Assembly: GCF_047601025.1 (NCBI RefSeq)
Contig: NZ_JASGJZ010000001.1
Location: 2,914,001-2,978,000 of the forward strand
DNA length: 64,000 nucleotides
Source: Pseudorhodoferax sp047601025
Lineage (GTDB): Bacteria > Pseudomonadota > Gammaproteobacteria > Burkholderiales > Burkholderiaceae_C
Direction of reading: 5' to 3'
Below, in pieces: positions 1 through 8,562 of this stretch. Under the pieces are notes generated by a model. It saw only the letters and a list, made by a program, of their open reading frames with translations. It did not search any database and had not been told where the DNA came from. Position numbers and translations under genes: made by a program. The number at the start of each line of letters is the position of its first letter. Position 1 is the stretch's first letter.

Positions 1-701
<701 letters not shown>

Positions 702-731
702 CGGGTGTGTCTCCTTGGAATGATGGTTGGG

Positions 732-1520
732 TCAGTAGCCGCTGGCGGGCCTGGCGGCGGCCTGCGCCCGCATGGCGGACAGCACCTGCTGCGAGCCGGC
801 CGCCATCAGCCGCGCGTCCGAGCCCACGGTCAGGAACTGGAAGCCCATCGCCTGGCGCGCCAGCGCGACCTGCGGGTTGCCGTTGTGGATGCCCGCCACC
901 AGGCCATGGGCCTTGGCGCGCGCCAGGATGTGCTCGATGGCCTGCTGGGCCTTCGGGTCCACGTCGTCGAACACCGGGCGGCAGCCCAGCGACAGCGACA
1001 GGTCCGACGGGCCGATGTAGACCGCGTCCAGCCCTTCGACCGAGAGGATGTCGTCCAGGTTGTCCAGCGCCTGGGCGGTCTCGATCATCGCGAAGCGCAC
1101 GATGGTGTCGTTGGCGTGCTGCGGGTAGTCCGCGCCGCCGTACAGCAGCGCGCGGACCGGGCCGAAGCTGCGCGTGCCGCGCGGCGCGTAGCTGGTCCAG
1201 GCGACCAGCTTCTGCGCGTCCTCGCGGGTGTTGACCATCGGGCAGATCACGCCGTAGGCGCCGGCGTCCAGCGTCTTCATCAGGATGCCGGGCTCCAGCC
1301 AGGGTACGCGCACCACCGGCACGGTGTCGGTGGTGGCGATGGCCTGCAGCATCGGCAGCATGGCCTGGTAGTCCACCACGCCGTGCTGCAGGTCGATGGT
1401 CAGGCTGTCCCAGCCCTGGTGGGCCATGGTCTCGGCCGAGAAGCTGTTCGGGATGGCCAGCCAGCCGTTGACGGCGGCGCCGCCGGATTGCCAGAGGGTG
1501 CGCAGGCGGTTGGGTCTCAT
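732..1520 (-). CDS. HpcH/HpaI-type 2-oxo acid aldolase (GarL-like)
   Basis: A 262-residue class II aldolase of the HpcH/HpaI family. These enzymes split 2-keto-3-deoxy (or 4-hydroxy-2-oxo) acids into pyruvate plus an aldehyde, using a divalent metal. Family features are visible: LQHG (catalytic His), PVVRVPW (substrate-binding Arg), AMIETAQAL (metal Glu) and GPSDLSLSLG (metal Asp). In the cassette it follows two sugar-acid dehydratases, so the natural assignment is cleavage of 5-keto-4-deoxy-glucarate (tartronate-semialdehyde + pyruvate), the role of E. coli GarL. That substrate is inferred from context; 4-hydroxy-2-oxoheptanedioate aldolase is the alternative. It lies 52 bp downstream of the GarD-like gene and 30 bp upstream of the lactonase gene. 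Confidence 0.85.
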   Translation of the reverse strand: MRPNRLRTLWQSGGAAVNGWLAIPNSFSAETMAHQGWDSLTIDLQHGVVDYQAMLPMLQAIATTDTVPVVRVPWLEPGILMKTLDAGAYGVICPMVNTREDAQKLVAWTSYAPRGTRSFGPVRALLYGGADYPQHANDTIVRFAMIETAQALDNLDDILSVEGLDAVYIGPSDLSLSLGCRPVFDDVDPKAQQAIEHILARAKAHGLVAGIHNGNPQVALARQAMGFQFLTVGSDARLMAAGSQQVLSAMRAQAAARPASGY

Positions 1521-1572
1521 GAGGTCTCCTGTTGGGCAGGGCGCGATGATCCCTCAGTCTGGCGCTGCGGTG

Positions 1573-3156
1573 TCAGGTGACGGGCGCTGGATTGAACAGC
1601 ACGAGCGCATTGGCGAGCTTCCAGTGCTCGGCCCAGGTCCTGGTGCGGCCGCTGGCGACGTCCAGCATCAGCCGGAACAGCTCCCAGCCGACCTCCTCGA
1701 TGCTCTTGTCGCCGGTGGCGATGGTGCCGGCGTCGATGTCCATCAGGTCGTGCCAGCGGCGCGCCAGGTCCGAGCGCGTGGCGACCTTGATCACCGGCAC
1801 CTCGGCCAGCCCGTAGGGCGTGCCGCGGCCGGTGGTGAACACGTGCAGGTTCATGCCGGCGGCCAGCTGCAGCGTGCCGCAGATGAAGTCGCTGGCCGGC
1901 GTGGCGGCGTAGACCAGGCCTTTCAGGCCCTGGTGCTGGAGCTTCTCGCCGGGCGGGAGCACGCCGGCGATGGGCGCACTGCCGCTCTTGACGATGGAGC
2001 CCATGGCCTTCTCCACGATGTTGGACAGCCCGCCCTTCTTGTTGCCCGGCGTGGTGTTGGCGCTGCGGTCCACGCGGCCCTTGTCCAGGTAGGCGTCGTA
2101 CCAGGCCATCTCGCGGACCATGGCCCGGGCCACCTCGGGCGTGCTGGCGCGCGCGGTGAGCTGGTCGATGCCGTCGCGCACCTCGGTCACTTCGCTGAAC
2201 ATCACGGTCGCGCCAGCGCGCACCAGCAGGTCGGTGCAAAAGCCCACGGCCGGGTTGGCGGTGACGCCGCTGAAGGCGTCGCTGCCGCCGCATTGCACGC
2301 CGACCACCAGCTCACTGGCCGGCACCGTCTCGCGCCGGCGCGCGTTCAGCCGCTCCAGGTGCTGTTCGGCCTGGCGCAGGATCGACTCGACCATGGACAT
2401 GAAGCCCACGTGCGCCTCGTCCTGCAGGCAGACCACGTCGAGCTTGGCTGCCTCGGTGTCGCCCACGTCGGCCACGTTGCGCTCGTCCACGATGGGGATG
2501 CTGCCCGGCGGCAGCAGCCGCTCGGGCTGCAGCTTCTCGCAGCCCAGGCTGACCACCATCACCTCGCCGCCGAAGTTGGGGTTCAGCGCGATGTTGCGCA
2601 CGGTGCGGATCGGGATCACCGCGTCCGGCGCGTCGATCGCCACGCCGCAGCCGTAGGTGTGCTCCAGCGCCACCACGTCGTCCACGTGGGGGTAGCGGGG
2701 CAGCAGCTCGGCCTTGATGCGCTGCACGGCGTAGTCGGTCACGCCGGCCACGCACTGCACGGTCTGGGTGATGGCCAGGATGTTGCGCGTGCCCACCGAG
2801 CCGTCCGGGTTGCGGTAGCCCTCGAAGGTGTGGCCTGCCAGCGGCGGCTGCGGCGCGGGCTGCACGGTGGCCACCGGCAGGCCTTGCAGCTCGCGCGCTG
2901 CGGGCATCTGCAGCAGCCGCTCGTGCACCCAGCTGCCGCGCGGCAGGTCCTTCAGCGCGTAGCCGATGGTCACGCCGTAGCGGCGCACGGCGGCGCCTTG
3001 CGGGATGTCCAGCAGCGCCACCTTGTGCGCCTGCGGCACCTTGTCCACCAGCGTGAGGCCGTCGGGGAACACCGTGCCGGCGGGCAGGCCGCCCTCGTTG
3101 GCCACGATCGCCACGTTGTCGGCCTCGTGCATGGTGATGTACAGGGGTGTGCTCAT
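1573..3156 (-). CDS. garD: Galactarate/altronate dehydratase family (UxaA/GarD-type)
   Basis: A 527-residue protein, close to the length of E. coli galactarate dehydratase GarD. The N-terminal ~100 residues form the small SAF-like domain. The large C-terminal domain carries family motifs such as GTRNILAI, EHTYGCGVA, SLGCEKLQ, GVQCGGSDAFSG and the conserved GCG/CGG cysteines. These enzymes dehydrate aldarates or altronate with an iron-type metal. I chose the ATG at 3156 (MSTPLYI) because the open frame upstream overlaps the previous gene and has no family similarity. It sits 20 bp after the enolase-superfamily dehydratase gene. Galactarate is the likely substrate; altronate cannot be excluded. 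Confidence 0.85.
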   Translation of the reverse strand: MSTPLYITMHEADNVAIVANEGGLPAGTVFPDGLTLVDKVPQAHKVALLDIPQGAAVRRYGVTIGYALKDLPRGSWVHERLLQMPAARELQGLPVATVQPAPQPPLAGHTFEGYRNPDGSVGTRNILAITQTVQCVAGVTDYAVQRIKAELLPRYPHVDDVVALEHTYGCGVAIDAPDAVIPIRTVRNIALNPNFGGEVMVVSLGCEKLQPERLLPPGSIPIVDERNVADVGDTEAAKLDVVCLQDEAHVGFMSMVESILRQAEQHLERLNARRRETVPASELVVGVQCGGSDAFSGVTANPAVGFCTDLLVRAGATVMFSEVTEVRDGIDQLTARASTPEVARAMVREMAWYDAYLDKGRVDRSANTTPGNKKGGLSNIVEKAMGSIVKSGSAPIAGVLPPGEKLQHQGLKGLVYAATPASDFICGTLQLAAGMNLHVFTTGRGTPYGLAEVPVIKVATRSDLARRWHDLMDIDAGTIATGDKSIEEVGWELFRLMLDVASGRTRTWAEHWKLANALVLFNPAPVT

Positions 3157-3176
3157 CGTGGTGGCTCCGTCAGTTT

Positions 3177-4307
3177 TCAGGCTCTCTGGCCGATTTCCGC
3201 AGTTTCGCGCGTCCAGGCGCGGGCTTGCTCGCTGAGCGACAGGCCCAGGCCCGGCCGCGTCGGCACCCGCATGCGGCCGTCCTCGATCTCCAGCCGCTCG
3301 TTGAACAGCGGCTCCAGCCAGTCGAAGTGCTCGACCCAGGGCTCGGTCGCGTAGACCGCACCCAGGTGCACGTGCAGCTCCATCGCGAAATGCGGGCCCA
3401 GCGCCAGGCCGGCGTGCTCGGCCAACGCGGCGATCTTCAGGAACGGCGTGATGCCGCCCACGCGCGGGGCGTCGGGCATCAGGTAGTCGGCCGCGCGGTG
3501 GCGGATCAGCTCGTCGTGCTCGCCCAGGCTGGTCAGCATCTCGCCGGTGGCGATCGGCGTGTCGAAGGCTGCGGCCAGCGCGGCGTGGCCCTCGAAGTCG
3601 TAGGCGTCCAGCGGCTCTTCGATCCAGACCAGGCCGAACTGCTCGAAGATGCGGCACATGCGCTGGGCCGTGGGGCGGTCCCATTGCTGGTTGGCGTCCA
3701 CCATCAGCGGTACGTCGTCGCCCAGGTGCTGGCGCACGGCTTCCACGCGCCGGATGTCGATCCTGCCGTCAGGCTGGCCGACCTTGAGCTTGATGCCGCC
3801 GATGCCACGCGCGATCGAGGCTGCGGCGTTGGCCTTGAGCTGGTCGATCGGTGTGTGCAGGAAGCCGCCCGAAGTGTTGTAGCAGCGCACCGAGTCGCGC
3901 TGCGCGCCCAGCAGCTTGGCCAGCGACAGGCCGGCGCGGCGGGCCTTCAGATCCCACAGCGCCACGTCGAACGCGCCGTAGGCCTGCACCGCCAGGCCGC
4001 TGCGGCCGACCGAGGCTCCGGCCCAGCACAGCTTGGTCCACAGCCTGGCGATGTCGTTGGGATCCTCGCCGACCAGGGCGGGGGCCACTTCCCGGGCGTG
4101 CGCGAACTGTCCGGGACCGCCTGCACGCTTGGAATAGGAGAAGCCCAGGCCCCGGTGGCCATCCCGGGTCTCGATCTCCGCGAACAGCATGGCGATCTCG
4201 GTCATCGGTTTCTGCCGGCCGGTCAGCACCTTGGCATCGCTGATCGGGTTGGCCAGCGGCAGGTAGCAGGAGGAAATGCGGACATGGGTGATGCTGTCGG
4301 AGGTCAT
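3177..4307 (-). CDS. Mandelate racemase/enolase superfamily, L-talarate/galactarate dehydratase
   Basis: A 376-residue enolase-superfamily enzyme. Catalytic residues are in place: a KxK motif (K173, K175), metal ligands D204 (VDAN), E230 (WIEEP) and E256 (TGE), and base H306 (GPHF). The spacing of these six residues is the same as in Salmonella L-talarate/galactarate dehydratase (all offset by 22), so that function is favoured. The reaction gives 5-keto-4-deoxy-glucarate. The ATG at 4307 (MTSDSI) was chosen because GAGG lies 9 bases upstream; an upstream ATG at 4316 is possible. The stop of the binding-protein gene is 11 bp away. Having two unrelated aldarate dehydratases side by side is notable. 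Confidence 0.88.
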   Translation of the reverse strand: MTSDSITHVRISSCYLPLANPISDAKVLTGRQKPMTEIAMLFAEIETRDGHRGLGFSYSKRAGGPGQFAHAREVAPALVGEDPNDIARLWTKLCWAGASVGRSGLAVQAYGAFDVALWDLKARRAGLSLAKLLGAQRDSVRCYNTSGGFLHTPIDQLKANAAASIARGIGGIKLKVGQPDGRIDIRRVEAVRQHLGDDVPLMVDANQQWDRPTAQRMCRIFEQFGLVWIEEPLDAYDFEGHAALAAAFDTPIATGEMLTSLGEHDELIRHRAADYLMPDAPRVGGITPFLKIAALAEHAGLALGPHFAMELHVHLGAVYATEPWVEHFDWLEPLFNERLEIEDGRMRVPTRPGLGLSLSEQARAWTRETAEIGQRA

Positions 4308-4318
4308 GGCGGGCATCC

Positions 4319-5275
4319 TCATTCGGTCGTGATCCGGCCGGTCTCGATGACCTGCTTCCAGCGCGCGTACTCCTTCTGCTGGAAGGCCGCGAACTCGGCC
4401 GGCGTGTTGGTCACCATCTCGAAGCCGATGCTGGTGAACTGGTCCTTGATCCTGGGGTCGTTCAACGCCTCGGTGAAGGCGGCGTGGGCCTTCTCGCGCA
4501 CGTCGGCCGGCAGGCCTCTGGGCGCCAGGACGGCCTGCCAGGAGGTCACCTCCACGTTCGGCACGCCGGCCTCGGCCATCGTCGGTACGTCCGGCAGCAC
4601 GGGCGAGCGCTTGGCGCTGGTCACGGCCAACGCGCGCATCTTGCCGCCCTTGATGTACTGCAGCACCGCATTGACGTTCTGGAACGAGGCATCCACCTGG
4701 CCGCCCATCAGGTCGGTGTGGGCCGGCGCGCCGCCCTTGTAGGGCACGTGGATGCCTTTCGTGCCCGTTTGCTGCCAGAACAGCTCGGCCGTCAGGTGGT
4801 CGCTGGAGCCGCTGCCGGCCGAGGCGAAGGTCATCTTGCCCGGGTGGGCCTTGCTGTAGGCCACCACGTCGCCCAGGCTCTTGAACGGCGAACTCGGGTT
4901 CACCACCAGCACGTTGGGCGACTGCACGGCCACCGTGATGTGGTCGAAGTCTTTCAGCGGGTCGTACTGCATGCCCTTGAGCAGGTGCGGCACGATGACC
5001 AGCGGGCCCAGCGAGGTGACCAGGAAGGTGGCGCCGTCCGGTGCGGCGCGCTTGACGAAGGTGGTGCCGATGGTGCCGGTGGCGCCGGCCTTGTTGTCCA
5101 CCAGGAAGGACTGCTTGAACTTGGCCGTCAGCAGCGGACCCACCGCGCGGGCGACCTGGTCGGTCGAGCCGCCGGGCGGGAAGGGCACGACCAGGGTCAC
5201 GGCCTTGTCGGGCCAGGTGTCCGCCGAGGCGCTGAAAGCCAGTGCGGCGAGGGCGAAAGACAGGAGTCTCTTCAT
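4319..5275 (-). CDS. Bug-family tricarboxylate-transporter-type periplasmic binding protein
   Basis: A 318-residue Bug (TctC-type) extracytoplasmic solute receptor. Residues 1-18 form a clear Sec signal peptide ending SASA. The mature protein shows family motifs: WPDKAVTLVVPFPPGGSTDQVAR near the N-terminus, NKAGATG, and VPYKGGAPAHTDLMGGQVD. Bug proteins bind carboxylates in the periplasm and are greatly expanded in Burkholderiales. Many have no adjacent membrane permease, and none is seen here. As the first gene of the operon, just behind the LacI operators, it probably captures the sugar acid degraded by the downstream enzymes. Confidence 0.92.
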   Translation of the reverse strand: MKRLLSFALAALAFSASADTWPDKAVTLVVPFPPGGSTDQVARAVGPLLTAKFKQSFLVDNKAGATGTIGTTFVKRAAPDGATFLVTSLGPLVIVPHLLKGMQYDPLKDFDHITVAVQSPNVLVVNPSSPFKSLGDVVAYSKAHPGKMTFASAGSGSSDHLTAELFWQQTGTKGIHVPYKGGAPAHTDLMGGQVDASFQNVNAVLQYIKGGKMRALAVTSAKRSPVLPDVPTMAEAGVPNVEVTSWQAVLAPRGLPADVREKAHAAFTEALNDPRIKDQFTSIGFEMVTNTPAEFAAFQQKEYARWKQVIETGRITTE

Positions 5276-5306
5276 GGTGTCTCCAAAAAAACGTGGTCAA
5301 AACAGG

Positions 5307-5322
5307 ATGACAACGATGTCAT
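5307..5322. promoter_or_regulatory. LacI-family operator 1
   Basis: The 16-bp palindrome ATGACAACGATGTCAT has perfect 6-bp arms around a central ACGA. It lies 32 bp upstream of the binding-protein start codon, in the divergent region between that operon and the LacI regulator gene. It is one base different from the reverse complement of the second site at 5399. That the regulator at 5448 binds it is inferred from position and symmetry. Confidence 0.75.
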
Positions 5323-5398
5323 TTGCGGCGATGTCAGATGTCTTCGTTATTTGGGTGGCTTTTATGGCCTAGTTGTACGATGACTTAGACGGAGGCGG

Positions 5399-5414
5399 AT
5401 GATATCGTTGTCAT
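5399..5414. promoter_or_regulatory. LacI-family operator 2
   Basis: ATGATATCGTTGTCAT is a near-perfect palindrome that matches operator 1 (read on the other strand) at 15 of 16 positions. It lies 34 bp upstream of the regulator start codon, and its centre is 92 bp from that of operator 1. Paired sites allow DNA looping and suggest joint control of the cassette and autoregulation. Confidence 0.75.
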
Positions 5415-5447
5415 TCCTGTCGTCAAGCGGTTTCCGCAGGTCCGTCC

Positions 5448-6449
5448 ATGAACGCACCCATGCCTCCATCCAAGCCGGCCACGCTGCACGACGTCGCCCG
5501 CGTGGCCGGCGTCTCGCTGATCACCGCCTCGCGCGCGCTCGGCAACCCGGGCGTGGTGTCGGCCAGCACCATCGAGCGGGTGCGCCTGGCCGTGGAGGCG
5601 ACCGGCTACATCCCGAACCTGCTGGCCGGCGGGCTGAAGTCCCGGCGCAGCCGCATGGTGGCCGGCATCGTGCCGGCGCTGGCGGTGGCCCAGTTCCTGC
5701 CCTCGGTGCAGACGCTGACCGACGTGCTGGCCGCCGAGGGCTACCAGCTGCTGCTGGGCCAGACCGGCTACGACGCGGCGCGCGAGGAGGCGGTGCTGAA
5801 CACCATGCTCAGCCGCCGACCCGACGGCATCGTGTTCACCGGCCTCGTGCATGGCGCGGCGGTGCGTGCGCGGCTGCGCCGCACCGGTGTTCCCGTGGTG
5901 GAGACCTGGGACATGACGGCCGACCCGGTGGACATGCTGGTCGGCTTCTCGCAGGCCCAGGTCGGGCAGGCGGTGGGTGCGTTCTTCCGTGCCAGGGGCT
6001 GGCAGCGCGTGGGCATCGCCACCGGGGGGGATCCGCGCGCGTTGCAGCGCAAGGACGGCTTCGAGGCCGCCTTCGGCCGCCGCGTGCCCACGGCCCAGGT
6101 GCCCGCGCCCAGCAGCCTGGAGCGTGGCCGCAGTGCGCTGGCCGAGCTGCTGGAGTGCGAGCCGGCCTTGCAGGCCGTGGCCTGCAGCTCCGACCAGCTG
6201 GCCCAGGGCGTTCTGGTCGAGGCGCAGGCCCGCGGACTGCACGTGCCCCGGCAACTGGCTGTCTGCGGCTTCGGCAACGCCGACTTCGCCGCGCACCTGG
6301 TGCCGGCGCTGACCACCGTGCTGATCGACGGTCCCGCCATCGGGCGCCAGGCTGCGCGCCTGGTGCTCGCCCGCTGCCGCGGCGAGCCGGTAGAGCAGCG
6401 CATCGTCGACGTGGGCTTTCGCATCGTCGAGCGCGTGTCGACCGCGTGA
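5448..6449 (+). CDS. LacI-family transcriptional regulator of the aldarate cassette
   Basis: A 333-residue LacI/GalR repressor. The DNA-binding helix-turn-helix is at about residues 12-31 (TLHDVARVAGVSLITASRAL), followed by the hinge helix region (IPNLLAGGL) and a periplasmic-binding-protein-like effector domain. It resembles the GntR/IdnR-type gluconate repressors more than LacI itself. It is transcribed away from the sugar-acid operon and shares with it a 172-bp region holding two matching palindromes. It is therefore the likely local repressor, released by a sugar acid or pathway intermediate. The ligand is not readable from sequence. An internal ATG four codons later is an alternative start. 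Confidence 0.9.
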   Translation: MNAPMPPSKPATLHDVARVAGVSLITASRALGNPGVVSASTIERVRLAVEATGYIPNLLAGGLKSRRSRMVAGIVPALAVAQFLPSVQTLTDVLAAEGYQLLLGQTGYDAAREEAVLNTMLSRRPDGIVFTGLVHGAAVRARLRRTGVPVVETWDMTADPVDMLVGFSQAQVGQAVGAFFRARGWQRVGIATGGDPRALQRKDGFEAAFGRRVPTAQVPAPSSLERGRSALAELLECEPALQAVACSSDQLAQGVLVEAQARGLHVPRQLAVCGFGNADFAAHLVPALTTVLIDGPAIGRQAARLVLARCRGEPVEQRIVDVGFRIVERVSTA

Positions 6450-6465
6450 CGCGGCCGCGCCGGCG

Positions 6466-6561
6466 TGGCGGAAGGGAGTGGGAGTCGAACCCACCCGGCG
6501 GCGCTTGGCGCCACCCACCGGGTTTGAAGCCCGGCCGTTCCACCAGGAACGTTTCCCTTCC
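6466..6561 (-). tRNA. selC: tRNA-Sec (anticodon TCA)
   Basis: Read on the minus strand, the 96-nt gene starts GGAAGGGAA and ends with the matching ...TCCCTTCC, then G and an encoded CCA. The anticodon loop reads CTTCAAA, giving anticodon TCA, which decodes UGA as selenocysteine. The long extra arm (GGTGGGTGGCGCC...GGCGCC type) and the long acceptor stem are typical of tRNA-Sec. It lies only 15 bp downstream of selB, so it is probably cut out of the selA-selB transcript. The window shows no selenoprotein gene that uses it. Confidence 0.95.
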
Positions 6562-6576
6562 AGAACCGGTTCCGGT

Positions 6577-8550
6577 TCAGGCCGTGTCGTCGATGAACAG
6601 CCGGCTGTCGCCGCGCAGCCGGTGCACGTCGCCCACGCGGCGCAGCAGGCCGATGCGGTCGAAGTGCTCCAGCAGCTGGATCGCGCGCTTGCGGCCCAGG
6701 CCGGTGGCGTCGCGGAAGGCCGCGGCGGTCACGTCGCCCGCGGCCTGCGCCGCCGTGCGGCGGACCAGGGCCGCCAGTGCCGCGACGCGCGGGTGCGGAT
6801 AGTACAGGTCCTTCACCACCTGGTGCAGTTCGCCGGCCTGGGCCAGCCGCGCCAGGCTGGTGCGCACCGCCGCCTCGGGCTCGCCCAGCGCGCGCGCGAG
6901 GTCGCGCACCCAGCTGCCTTCGTTGCCGGCCTGCGCCAGCAGCGGCGCGATCCGTTCGGCGATGCGCCGGTCCGCGGCCGACAGCCGCAGCGCGTGCTGC
7001 GGCTCGAACACGAAGGCGCCGCGCACGGCCGCCCGGCCCTGCGCCTGCAGCGCGGCCAGCAGCGCCTGCCACAGCGGCTCGGGCAGGCGCGGGGCGGCCA
7101 GGCGGCGCAGCCGTGCGGCGTCCATACCCAGGCGGTCGGGTTCGCGCTGGTGGAAGTCGTGCAGCGCCGCGACCGTCCGGTCGCCCAGCGCCGCGGCCTG
7201 GGCGGCCCCCAGCGCCCAGGCGGCGCCGTCGCCGCCGCTGGTCCGCAGCAGGCCCGGCGGCAGCGCGGGCAGCTGGCCGCTGGCCAGCCCCTCGGCGCGG
7301 GCCCAATCGGCCAGCGACAGGCCCCAGGGGGCCGCCGCCAGCTGCGCGGCCAGCCGCTCGGGCGCGCCCGGCAGCATCCGGGCCGCCAGTTCGGCCAGCC
7401 GCTGCGGCGTGCGCCGGTAGCGCGCCGGCGCGAACGGGTCCAGCACCATGCCGCCGGCCAGCGTGCGGCTGGCGGTGGCGTCGCGCAGCACCACGCGGTC
7501 GCCGCGCCAGGCGGCGGCCGGCTGGCGCAGCACCAGCTGCACCAGGGCGGAGCGGTCCGGCGCCAGGCTTTGCGGCGCGGTGGCGGCACCGGTGGCGGGC
7601 AGCAGGTCGAGCAGGGCGACGCTGGCGAGCACGTCCGCCGCGCCCAGGTGCAGGTGCACGGTGGTGCCGGAGCGCAGCGGGCCGTCCTCGCCGTGCCAGA
7701 GCGTGAGCAGCGCGTCCAGCCGGACGGTGGCCAGCGCGGCCTCGGGCGCGACCAGCCACTGGCCGCGCGCGATGTCTTCCCTGGCGATGCCGGCCAGCCC
7801 CAGCGCGCAGCGCTGGCCGGCATGCGCGGCGTCCACGGCCTGGTTCTGGGCGTGCACGCTGCGCACGCGGAGCATGCGTTCGGCGCGGCCGGGCACCAGT
7901 GCCAGCTGCGCGCCGGCGCCGACGCTGCCGGCGCCGACGCTGCCGGCGTGCACGGTGCCGGTGGCCACGGTGCCGGCGCCCGTGAGCGTGAAGGCGCGGT
8001 CCACGGCCAGGCGGAACGCGGCGCCGGCCGTCTCCTGGCGGCGGTGGGTGCGCGCCGCCTCGACCAGCAGCGCGCGCAGCGCGTCCACGCCGGCGCCGGT
8101 GGTGGCGGCGACTTCGAGCACCGGGCAGCCGGCCAGCGGCGTGCCGGCCAGCAGCGCCTGCACGTCGGCGCGCACCTGGGCGATGCGCGCGGCATCGGCC
8201 CGGTCGCACTTGGTGACGGCCACGGCGCCGTGCGCCACGCCCAACAGCGACAGCACGGCCAGGTGCTCGCGCGTCTGCGGCATCGGGCCGTCGTCGGCCG
8301 CCACCAGCAGCAGCGCGAAGTCGATGCCGGTGGCGCCGGCCAGCATGGTGTGCACCAGCCGCTCGTGGCCGGGCACGTCGATGAAGCCGATGCGTTCGGC
8401 CAGCCCCGGCGCGTCCAGGAAGGCGTAGCCCAGCGCGATGCTGATGCCGCGCTGCTTCTCCTCGGGCAGCCGGTCGGTGTCCACGCCGGTCAGCGCACGC
8501 ACCAGCGTGGTCTTGCCGTGGTCGATGTGGCCGGCGGTGCCGATGATCAT
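6577..8550 (-). CDS. selB: Selenocysteine-specific elongation factor SelB
   Basis: A 657-residue translation GTPase that carries selenocysteyl-tRNA to UGA codons through the SECIS hairpin. The start reads MIIGTAGHIDHGKTT, containing the G1 loop at residues 5-14. The switch region has RGISIALGYAFL, the G3 motif DVPGHE and the G4 motif TKCD. After the EF-Tu-like domains comes a ~250-residue C-terminal part that fits the four winged helices which bind SECIS RNA. Length is close to E. coli SelB (614). The gene is 12 bp downstream of the di-iron fusion gene and 15 bp upstream of selC. Confidence 0.96.
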   Translation of the reverse strand: MIIGTAGHIDHGKTTLVRALTGVDTDRLPEEKQRGISIALGYAFLDAPGLAERIGFIDVPGHERLVHTMLAGATGIDFALLLVAADDGPMPQTREHLAVLSLLGVAHGAVAVTKCDRADAARIAQVRADVQALLAGTPLAGCPVLEVAATTGAGVDALRALLVEAARTHRRQETAGAAFRLAVDRAFTLTGAGTVATGTVHAGSVGAGSVGAGAQLALVPGRAERMLRVRSVHAQNQAVDAAHAGQRCALGLAGIAREDIARGQWLVAPEAALATVRLDALLTLWHGEDGPLRSGTTVHLHLGAADVLASVALLDLLPATGAATAPQSLAPDRSALVQLVLRQPAAAWRGDRVVLRDATASRTLAGGMVLDPFAPARYRRTPQRLAELAARMLPGAPERLAAQLAAAPWGLSLADWARAEGLASGQLPALPPGLLRTSGGDGAAWALGAAQAAALGDRTVAALHDFHQREPDRLGMDAARLRRLAAPRLPEPLWQALLAALQAQGRAAVRGAFVFEPQHALRLSAADRRIAERIAPLLAQAGNEGSWVRDLARALGEPEAAVRTSLARLAQAGELHQVVKDLYYPHPRVAALAALVRRTAAQAAGDVTAAAFRDATGLGRKRAIQLLEHFDRIGLLRRVGDVHRLRGDSRLFIDDTA

Positions 8551-8562
8551 GCGCCGCGGCCC

